A stretch of DNA of 64,000 nt from Pseudomonas sp. S04 (GTDB taxonomy: Bacteria > Pseudomonadota > Gammaproteobacteria > Pseudomonadales > Pseudomonadaceae). The stretch covers positions 4,222,001 through 4,286,000 of the forward strand of contig NZ_CP019427.1 of NCBI RefSeq assembly GCF_009834545.1, read 5' to 3'. The translations under genes and the position numbers were made by a program. Shown one piece after another: positions 34,407 to 41,168 of this stretch (positions are counted from its first letter, which is position 1; every line of letters starts with the position of its first letter). The notes under the pieces were generated by a model. That model was given only the letters and a program-made list of their open reading frames with translations, was not told where the DNA came from and did no database searches.

Positions 34407-35618
34407 ATGAACGAACCATCAGTCGGCCCGCTGGCCTGGGTCAACGGCAGCGACGCGCCGGAAAAGACCTCGATCAACCTGGGCTTCATGGCCCTGAGCG
34501 ATTGCGCCTCGGTGGTCGTAGCCGCCACCCAGGGCTTCGCTCAGCCTTATGGCCTGACCTTGAACCTCAAGCGCCAATCGTCCTGGGCCAACCTGCGGGA
34601 CAAGCTGGTCAGCGGAGAGCTGGACGCCGCTCATAGCCTCTATGGCCTGGTGTACGCGGTACACCTGGGCATCGGCGGCGTGGCCGCCACCGACATGGCC
34701 GTGCTCATGGGCCTGAATCAGAACGGGCAGAGCATCAACCTTTCCCACGGCCTGCAAAGCCTGGGCGTGACCAGTCCTGAGGCGCTGGATCGGCACGTGC
34801 ACCAAACTCGCCCAAAACTCACCTTCGCCCAGACCTTCCCCACCGGCACACACGCCATGTGGTTGTATTACTGGCTGGCCAGCCAGGGTATTCATCCGCT
34901 GCAGGATGTCACCAGCGTGGTGGTGCCACCGCCGCAGATGGTCGCGCATCTGCAGGCCGGGCGGATCGACGGGTTTTGCGTGGGCGAACCCTGGAGCGCC
35001 AGTGCGGTGCAACAGAACCTCGGCTTTACCCTGGCGACGAGCCAGGCCATCTGGCCTGACCACCCGGAAAAAGTCCTCGGCTGCACGCGCGCCTTCGTCG
35101 AGCAATACCCCAATACCGCCCGGGCGCTGGTGATGGCGATCCTGGAAGCCAGCCGGTTCATCGAACAAAGCCCGGAAAACCGCCGCAGCACCGCACAGTT
35201 GCTCAGCGCCGCCGACTACCTCGACACCCCGGTGGACAACATTGCACCGCGCTTGCTGGGCGATTACGCCGACGGGCTCGGCAATCGCTGGCAGGACCCG
35301 CACCCGCTGCGTTTTCACGGCCATGGCGAGGTGAACATGCCCTACTTGAGCGACGGCATGTGGTTCATGACCCAGTTCCGCCGCTGGGGCTTGCTGCGCG
35401 ACGATCCGGATTACCTGGGCGTGGCACGCCAGGTCCAGCAACTGGGCCTGTACCGCGACGCGGCCGGGGCCCTGGGCATAACCGCGGACAGCCATGAGAT
35501 GCGCAGCAGCCAACTGATCGACGGCAAGATCTGGGACGGTGCGGACCCGGCGGCCTATGCCCGCGGTTTCAGCCTGCACGCCATGACCGACACCCCCACT
35601 CTGCGCGCCCAGCCCTGA
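34407..35618 (+). CDS. nasS: Nitrate sensor NasS (NrtA/CmpA-like)
   Basis: A 403-residue cytoplasmic nitrate-binding protein related to the ABC solute-binding proteins NrtA and CmpA. It holds NasT inactive until nitrate or nitrite binds. No signal peptide is present (MNEPSVGPLAWVNGSDAPEK). SINLGFMALSDCASVVVAA, HAMWLYYWLASQGIHP and GFCVGEPWSASAV are NrtA-family blocks. A longer frame from 34269 would include the terminator hairpin, so MNEP was chosen. nasT follows, as in P. aeruginosa and Azotobacter. Confidence 0.93.
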   Translation: MNEPSVGPLAWVNGSDAPEKTSINLGFMALSDCASVVVAATQGFAQPYGLTLNLKRQSSWANLRDKLVSGELDAAHSLYGLVYAVHLGIGGVAATDMAVLMGLNQNGQSINLSHGLQSLGVTSPEALDRHVHQTRPKLTFAQTFPTGTHAMWLYYWLASQGIHPLQDVTSVVVPPPQMVAHLQAGRIDGFCVGEPWSASAVQQNLGFTLATSQAIWPDHPEKVLGCTRAFVEQYPNTARALVMAILEASRFIEQSPENRRSTAQLLSAADYLDTPVDNIAPRLLGDYADGLGNRWQDPHPLRFHGHGEVNMPYLSDGMWFMTQFRRWGLLRDDPDYLGVARQVQQLGLYRDAAGALGITADSHEMRSSQLIDGKIWDGADPAAYARGFSLHAMTDTPTLRAQP

Positions 35619-35633
35619 CAGGAGAGCATGAGC

Positions 35634-36209
35634 ATGTTGCGAATCCTGCTGATCAACGACACCGCAAAAAAAGTCGGACGCCTGAAGTCCGCCCTGACTG
35701 AAGCCGGGTTTGAGGTGATCGACGAATCCGGCCTGACCATCGACCTGCCCGCGCGCGTCGAAACGGTGCGCCCGGACGTGATCCTGATCGATACCGAGTC
35801 ACCCAGCCGCGATGTGCTGGAACAAGTGGTGCTGGTCAGCCGCGACCAACCACGGCCCATCGTGATGTTCACCGACGAACACGACCCCGGCGTGATGCGC
35901 CAGGCGATCAAATCCGGCGTCAGTGCCTACATCGTCGAAGGCATCCATGCCGCCCGCCTGCAGCCGATCCTGGATGTGGCCATGGCGCGCTTTGAAAGCG
36001 ACCAGGCCCTGCGCGCCCAACTGTTTGCCCGTGACCAGCAACTGGCCGAGCGCAAGCGCATCGAATTGGCCAAGGGTCTGCTGATGAAAATGAAGGCCTG
36101 CAACGAAGAACAGGCCTATACCCTGATGCGCCGCCAGGCCATGAGCCGCCAGCAGAAGCTGATCCAGGTGGCCGAGCAGATCATTGCCATGAGTGAACTG
36201 CTGGAATGA
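35634..36209 (+). CDS. nasT: ANTAR-domain antiterminator NasT
   Basis: A 191-residue RNA-binding response-regulator-like protein. The N-terminal pseudo-receiver (about 1-120) begins MLRILLINDTAKKVGRLKSA. The C-terminal ANTAR domain has ERKRIELAKGLLMKMKACNEEQAYTLMRRQAMSRQ. Freed from NasS, it binds two-hexaloop leader RNA and prevents termination ahead of nitrate genes. Two ATGs are possible; GGAG lies three bases before 35628 but nine before 35634, which favours the latter. The matching RNA leaders are visible at 36512-36594 and 39759-39845. Confidence 0.95.
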   Translation: MLRILLINDTAKKVGRLKSALTEAGFEVIDESGLTIDLPARVETVRPDVILIDTESPSRDVLEQVVLVSRDQPRPIVMFTDEHDPGVMRQAIKSGVSAYIVEGIHAARLQPILDVAMARFESDQALRAQLFARDQQLAERKRIELAKGLLMKMKACNEEQAYTLMRRQAMSRQQKLIQVAEQIIAMSELLE

Positions 36210-36212
36210 ACG

Positions 36213-36475
36213 CGCGCTGAATCTGGCTTGGCGCGTCATCGTTGACGTCCATCGCGAGCAGGCCGCAAGCGGGCACCGCAAGCGGGCACCCGCCCCTACA
36301 GTGGCTTACCTCGCTCGCAGATCCCCCATGCACCCACCAAAACCTGTAGGAGCGAGCTTGCTCGCGAAGGACGTAAGGACGCCGCGCTGAATCAGGCTTG
36401 GCGCGTCATCGTTGACGACCATCGCGAGCAAGCCGCAAGCGGGCACCCGCCCCTACAGTGGTTTACCTCGCTCGT
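36213..36475 (+). repeat. Direct repeat pair with an intervening REP unit
   Basis: The stretch starting CGCGCTGAATC at 36213 recurs at 36383, a shift of 170 bases, and is nearly identical for about 90 bases (to about 36318 and 36475). The first copy also carries a 13-base tandem duplication of GCAAGCGGGCACC. A REP unit (CTGTAGGAGCGAGCTTGCTC) lies between them at about 36344-36367. No gene is present here. Confidence 0.8.
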
Positions 36476-36511
36476 ACTTGTTGGCACAGATATCGCTAAG
36501 TAATCGGTACA

Positions 36512-36594
36512 GGTAACCAACGGCGGTTGCCCCACCTACGACAACGACGTCGCACACCCCTTTCGCGCAAGCGCAGCGGGTTGCGGCGTTTTTT
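36512..36594 (+). promoter_or_regulatory. NasT (ANTAR) leader with terminator before the nitrate transporter gene
   Basis: Stem 1 is GGTAACC/GGTTGCC (36512-36531) around the hexaloop AACGGC. Stem 2 is CGAC/GTCG (36539-36552) around the hexaloop AACGAC. Both loops have A at position 1 and G at 4, the rule for ANTAR targets. The 3' part of stem 2 overlaps GACGTCGCA, which can instead pair with TGCGGCGTT (36582-36590) before a T run. Binding of NasT to the two loops should therefore block the terminator. The nasA ATG is 100 bases downstream. Confidence 0.82.
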
Positions 36595-36694
36595 CGTTTT
36601 GGCCCCACAGCCCGGGGCCGGTGGTGCGGCCGTCGCGGCGCGCCACCGCCAAGCTCACGACTTCCTTCGAGACTCTTAACCGCTGAGGTGCGCG

Positions 36695-37906
36695 ATGAAT
36701 TCAAGCTTCTGGAAATCCGGTCATACCCCGACCCTGTTCTCGGCATTCCTGTATTTCGACCTGAGCTTCATGGTCTGGTACCTGTTGGGCCCCCTGGCGG
36801 TGCAAATTGCCGCCGACCTGCACCTGACCACCCAACAGCGCGGGCTGGTGGTGGCCACGCCGATCCTCGCCGGGGCCTTGCTGCGTTTTGTCATGGGCTT
36901 GCTCGCTGACCGCCTGTCGCCCAAGACCGCAGGCCTGATCGGCCAGGTCATCGTCATCTGCGCGCTGTTCGGCGCCTGGAAGCTGGGCATCCACAGCTAC
37001 GAACAAGCCCTGCTGCTGGGGGTGTTCCTGGGCATGGCCGGGGCTTCGTTTGCCGTCGCCCTGCCCCTGGCCTCGCAGTGGTACCCGCCGCAGCACCAGG
37101 GCAAGGCCATGGGCATTGCCGGTGCGGGCAACTCGGGCACCGTGCTCGCCGCGCTGATCGCGCCGGTGCTGGCAGCCGCGTTTGGCTGGAGCAACGTATT
37201 CGGTTTCGCCCTGATCCCGCTGATCCTGACCTTGATCGTCTTCGCCTGGCTGGCGAAAAACGCGCCGCAACGGCCCAAGGCCAAATCCATGAGCGACTAC
37301 TTCAAGGCCCTCGGTGATCGCGACAGCTGGTGGTTCATGTTCTTCTACTGCGTGACCTTTGGCGGTTTCATCGGCCTGGCCAGTGCCCTGCCCGGCTACT
37401 TCAACGACCAGTACGGCCTGAGCCCGGTGACTGCCGGCTACTACACCGCCGCCTGCGTGTTTGGCGGCAGCCTGATGCGCCCACTGGGTGGCGCCCTGGC
37501 CGATCGCTTCGGCGGGATCCGCACCCTGCTGCTGATGTACGGCGTCGCGATCGTGTGCATTGCCGCCGTCGGCTTCAACCTGCCCAACTCCTACGCGGCA
37601 CTGGCGCTGTTCGTCTGCACCATGCTTGGCCTTGGCGCCGGCAATGGCGCGGTGTTCCAGTTGGTGCCCCAGCGTTTTCGCCGGGAAATCGGCGTGATGA
37701 CCGGGTTGATCGGCATGGCGGGCGGAATCGGCGGTTTTGCCCTCGCCGCCGGCATGGGGGCGATCAAGCAGAGCACCGGCAGTTATCAACTGGCCTTGTG
37801 GCTGTTCGCCAGCCTGGGCGTCCTGGCGTGGTTCGGCCTGCACGGGGTCAAGCGCCGCTGGAGAACCACCTGGGGCTCGGCTGCCGTGACCGCCGCGCGG
37901 GTCTGA
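36695..37906 (+). CDS. nasA: Nitrate transporter of the NarK/NasA MFS family
   Basis: A 403-residue inner-membrane protein with 12 predicted helices that imports nitrate for assimilation. GNSGTVLAALIAPVLAAAFGW and GGIGGFALAAGMGAIKQSTG are the two glycine-rich nitrate signature regions, and GGALADRFGG is the MFS loop motif. GAGG precedes the ATG by six bases. It follows the ANTAR leader, so expression should need NasT and nitrate. The symbol follows P. aeruginosa use; elsewhere nasA names the reductase. Confidence 0.93.
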   Translation: MNSSFWKSGHTPTLFSAFLYFDLSFMVWYLLGPLAVQIAADLHLTTQQRGLVVATPILAGALLRFVMGLLADRLSPKTAGLIGQVIVICALFGAWKLGIHSYEQALLLGVFLGMAGASFAVALPLASQWYPPQHQGKAMGIAGAGNSGTVLAALIAPVLAAAFGWSNVFGFALIPLILTLIVFAWLAKNAPQRPKAKSMSDYFKALGDRDSWWFMFFYCVTFGGFIGLASALPGYFNDQYGLSPVTAGYYTAACVFGGSLMRPLGGALADRFGGIRTLLLMYGVAIVCIAAVGFNLPNSYAALALFVCTMLGLGAGNGAVFQLVPQRFRREIGVMTGLIGMAGGIGGFALAAGMGAIKQSTGSYQLALWLFASLGVLAWFGLHGVKRRWRTTWGSAAVTAARV

Positions 37907-37913
37907 GGCGTCG

Positions 37914-39584
37914 ATGAGCCTGCAATTGAGCTTTGCCGAAGCCAGCGCTATCGGCCCGCGCGAGGAAAACCAGGACGCCCTGCGCCTGGTCACTCCCGCC
38001 GCGGAACTGGCCGCGAGCAAGGGGTGTCTGTTCGCCATCGCCGATGGCGTCAGCCAATGCGCCGATGGCGGGCTGGCGGCACGTACCACCTTGCAGGCGC
38101 TGGCGCTGGACTACTACGCCACCCCGCAGACCTGGGGCGTGGCGCAGTCCCTGGACCGCCTGCTACTGGCGCAAAACCGCTGGCTGCAGGCCAACGGTGG
38201 CGGCTTGCCGCTGCTCACCACCGTCAGTGCGCTGGTGCTGCGCGGACAACGCTTCACCCTGGCCCACGTCGGCGATTGCCGGGTGTATCGCTGGCACGCC
38301 GAGCAATTGCAACGCATCAGCGAGGACCACGTCTGGGAGCAACCGGGCATGCAGCATGTGCTCAAACGCGCCCTGGGCCTGGACCAACACCTGGTGCTGG
38401 ATTTTCTCGATGGCGAGTTGCGCGCCGGCGAGTGCTTCGTGCTGCTTAGCGATGGCGTCTGGGCAACCTTGGGCGACACCACGATTGCCGCGATTCTGCG
38501 CGATCAACCGGACCTGCACAGCGCGGCACAGACCCTGGTCAATGCCGCGCACCTGGCCGGCAGCCAGGACAATGCCAGCGCGCTGTTGGTGCGGGTCGAC
38601 GCCCTCGGCGAGGCGAGCATCGGCGACGCGCTGATCCACCTGCAGCAATGGCCCTTGCCGCCTCCCCTCAAGCCCGGCCAGCGCTTCGAAGGCTGGCAGG
38701 TCGAGAAGCTGCTGGGGCAAAGCCAACAGTCACTGATCTATCGGGTCCACGACAACCAGCAGCAACCATGGCTGCTGAAAACCTTGCCGGCGCAGTTGAG
38801 CGACGACAGCCAGGCCGCCCAGGCCCTGCTGTCGGAGGAGTGGTTTCTCAAGCGCGTCGCCGGGCGCAGTTTTCCCGAGGTCCATCCGGCTACCCAGCGT
38901 CAGCACCTGTATTACCTGATGCGCGAATACCCGGGGCAGACCCTTGCCCAGGCCTTCGCCCAGAACGGTCCCCTGCCGCTGGCGCAATGGCAGGCACTGG
39001 CAGAGCGCCTGTTGCGCGCGGTGGGCCTGTTGCATCGGCGGCAGATTCTGCACCGCGACATCAAGCCGGAAAACCTGCTGCTCAGTGAAGACGGTGAGTT
39101 GCGCCTGCTGGATTTTGGCCTGGCGTACTGCCCGGGCTTGTCCGAAGACCAGGCCAACGCGCTGCCCGGCACCCCGAGCTACATCGCCCCGGAAGCCTTC
39201 AACGGTGAGGCGCCGTCTGCGCAACAAGACCTGTATGCCGTCGGCGTGACCCTGTATTACCTGGCCACCGGGCATTTTCCCTACGGCGAAATCGAAGCCT
39301 TCCAGCGTCCGCGCTTCGGCCAGCCGGTGAATGCTCAGCGCTACCGCCCGGACCTGCCGGACTGGCTGGGGCAGAGCCTGGAGCGCGGGGTAGATGCCGA
39401 CCCGGCCCAGCGCTACGAAACCGCCGAGCAATGGCTGCTGATTCTCGAACACGGCGAGCGCGGCAGCTTGAGCGTGCGACCCAGACCGCTGCTGGAGCGC
39501 GAGCCGGTGAAAGTCTGGCGGGCCCTGGCGTTGGTGTTGCTGATGATCAACCTGGTGCTGCTGTTTTCCCTAATTCGCCACTGA
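37914..39584 (+). CDS. PP2C phosphatase - Ser/Thr protein kinase fusion with C-terminal membrane anchor
   Basis: One 556-residue protein carries two opposing activities. Residues 1-235 are a PP2C phosphatase with EENQDA, FAIADGVSQ, HVGDCRVYR, LLSDGVW and SQDNASAL, the metal-binding aspartates in order. Residues about 260-510 are a protein kinase with the ATP lysine in WLLKTL, HRDIKPENLLL, LLDFGLAY and YIAPEAF. The glycine loop is poor (LLGQSQQSLIYRV). A single hydrophobic segment (about 530-552) ends the chain. It lies seven bases after nasA and has a counterpart at the same place in P. aeruginosa. Its target is unknown; control of nitrate uptake is inferred from position. Confidence 0.92.
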   Translation: MSLQLSFAEASAIGPREENQDALRLVTPAAELAASKGCLFAIADGVSQCADGGLAARTTLQALALDYYATPQTWGVAQSLDRLLLAQNRWLQANGGGLPLLTTVSALVLRGQRFTLAHVGDCRVYRWHAEQLQRISEDHVWEQPGMQHVLKRALGLDQHLVLDFLDGELRAGECFVLLSDGVWATLGDTTIAAILRDQPDLHSAAQTLVNAAHLAGSQDNASALLVRVDALGEASIGDALIHLQQWPLPPPLKPGQRFEGWQVEKLLGQSQQSLIYRVHDNQQQPWLLKTLPAQLSDDSQAAQALLSEEWFLKRVAGRSFPEVHPATQRQHLYYLMREYPGQTLAQAFAQNGPLPLAQWQALAERLLRAVGLLHRRQILHRDIKPENLLLSEDGELRLLDFGLAYCPGLSEDQANALPGTPSYIAPEAFNGEAPSAQQDLYAVGVTLYYLATGHFPYGEIEAFQRPRFGQPVNAQRYRPDLPDWLGQSLERGVDADPAQRYETAEQWLLILEHGERGSLSVRPRPLLEREPVKVWRALALVLLMINLVLLFSLIRH

Positions 39585-39758
39585 ATCTGGGCCCTGCAAA
39601 CCCTGTCGGCGTCGCGCCATTGCTGTGCGCCGCGCCTTCAATCGGTGCAGAAAACCCCGCCGGAAGCGCCCGAACAGCGCGATGGGCCCGATAAAGCGGC
39701 GGCCTACGCCACTTGGCACAACCACTGCATTAGCCCTTTCACCACACATAAAGCCCAG

Positions 39759-39845
39759 CCTTCAACGACGAAGGGTGCGCTGCCCGAGAGAACGGGACCA
39801 GGACAAAGGCGTCCTCGCTAGGCCACTAGCGGGACGCCTTTTTTT
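39759..39845 (+). promoter_or_regulatory. NasT (ANTAR) leader with terminator before the nirB-like gene
   Basis: Stem 1 CCTTC/GAAGG (39759-39774) encloses AACGAC. Stem 2 CTGCCCG/CGGG..CAG (39780-39801) encloses AGAGAA. Both hexaloops keep A1 and G4. The strong intrinsic terminator AAAGGCGTCC...GGACGCCTTT plus T run follows at 39805-39845, with an internal CGCTAG/CTAGCG extension. The gap from the kinase stop (39584) to 39914 holds only this structure and presumably a promoter. The nirB-like ATG is 70 bases after the T run. Confidence 0.82.
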
Positions 39846-39914
39846 GTTTGCGCGAAATACACCGAGCCAGTCCTATCGACCCGATGACACTGGCCTGAGC
39901 TTGCGGAGAACCCG

Positions 39915-41168
39915 ATGAAAAAATTGAAACTGGTGATGATCGGCAACGGGATGGCCGGGATCCGCACGCTCGAAGAACTGCTCAAGCTGAGCAGCGACCT
40001 GTATGACATCACGGTTTTCGGCGCCGAACCCCACACCAACTACAACCGCATCCTGCTCTCCCCGGTGCTCGCAGGTGAACAGACCTTCGAAGATATCGAG
40101 CTCAACGACCTCACCTGGTACCAGGACCACAACATCACCTTGCTGCTCAACCGCAAAGTGGTGGAGATCGACCGGATCAAGCGCCGGGTGATCGCTGCCG
40201 ACGGCAGCAGCGCCGAATACGACCGCCTGTTGATCGCCACCGGCTCGACACCCTTCATGCTGCCGATCCCGGGCAACACCCTGCAGGGGGTGATTGGCTA
40301 CCGTGACATCGCCGACACTCAGACCATGATCGACACCGCCCGGACCCACCGTCACGCCGTGGTCATCGGCGGCGGCCTGCTAGGCCTGGAAGCGGCCAAC
40401 GGCCTGATGCTTCGCGGCATGCACGTGACCGTGGTGCACATCGGCGAGTGGCTGCTGGAACGGCAATTGGACAAAACCAGCGGCCAGTTGCTGCAAGCCG
40501 CCCTGGAACAGCGTGGCCTGCACTTTCGCCTGGGCGAACAGACCCAGGCCCTGCTCGACGCCGGCAACGGTCGGGTCGGCTCAGTGCAGTTCAAGAACGG
40601 CGACATCATCCCTGCCGACCTGGTGGTGATGGCCGCCGGGATCCGCCCGGCCAGCGAGCTCGCAGAGCAAGCCGGCCTGCCCTGCAACCGCGGCATCCTG
40701 GTCAACGACACCCTGCAGACCTATGACCCGCGCATCTACGCCATCGGCGAATGCGCCAGCCATCGCGGCATTGCCTATGGCCTGGTGGCGCCGTTGTTCG
40801 AGCAGGCCAAGGTCTGCGCCAACCACCTGGCACAGCTGGGCTTTGCCACCTACAAAGGCTCGGTGACCTCGACCAAGCTGAAAGTCACCGGCATCGACCT
40901 GTTCTCCGCTGGCGACTTCATGGGCGGCGAAGGCACCGAGACCATCACCCTGCGCGACCCGATCGACGGGATCTACAAAAAACTGGTGATCAAGGATGAC
41001 GTGCTGGTCGGCGCCTGCCTGTACGGCGATACCGTCGATGGCGGCTGGTATTTCCAGCAGATCCGCGAACAGCAGGGCATTGCCGCGATCCGCGATCACC
41101 TGATGTTTGGCGAACCAGCGCTGACCGCTGCCGGCGACCAGGACCTGACACTGCAGGAAGCGTCATGA
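39915..41168 (+). CDS. NirB-like FAD/NAD(P)H reductase lacking the siroheme domains
   Basis: A 417-residue flavoprotein matching the N-terminal half of NirB. The first FAD dinucleotide fold is VMIGNGMAGIRTLEELL, the NADH fold is AVVIGGGLLGLEAANGL, and IYAIGECASHRGIAYGLVAPL closes the FAD site. GSVTSTKLKVTGIDLFSAGDF is the NirB linker. The bacterioferredoxin-type domain and the siroheme/4Fe-4S reductase half of NirB are absent, and no nirD follows. It overlaps the nitrate reductase gene by four bases. It is therefore most likely the electron-transfer subunit of nitrate reductase (like Klebsiella NasC), not a nitrite reductase. Confidence 0.88.
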   Translation: MKKLKLVMIGNGMAGIRTLEELLKLSSDLYDITVFGAEPHTNYNRILLSPVLAGEQTFEDIELNDLTWYQDHNITLLLNRKVVEIDRIKRRVIAADGSSAEYDRLLIATGSTPFMLPIPGNTLQGVIGYRDIADTQTMIDTARTHRHAVVIGGGLLGLEAANGLMLRGMHVTVVHIGEWLLERQLDKTSGQLLQAALEQRGLHFRLGEQTQALLDAGNGRVGSVQFKNGDIIPADLVVMAAGIRPASELAEQAGLPCNRGILVNDTLQTYDPRIYAIGECASHRGIAYGLVAPLFEQAKVCANHLAQLGFATYKGSVTSTKLKVTGIDLFSAGDFMGGEGTETITLRDPIDGIYKKLVIKDDVLVGACLYGDTVDGGWYFQQIREQQGIAAIRDHLMFGEPALTAAGDQDLTLQEAS

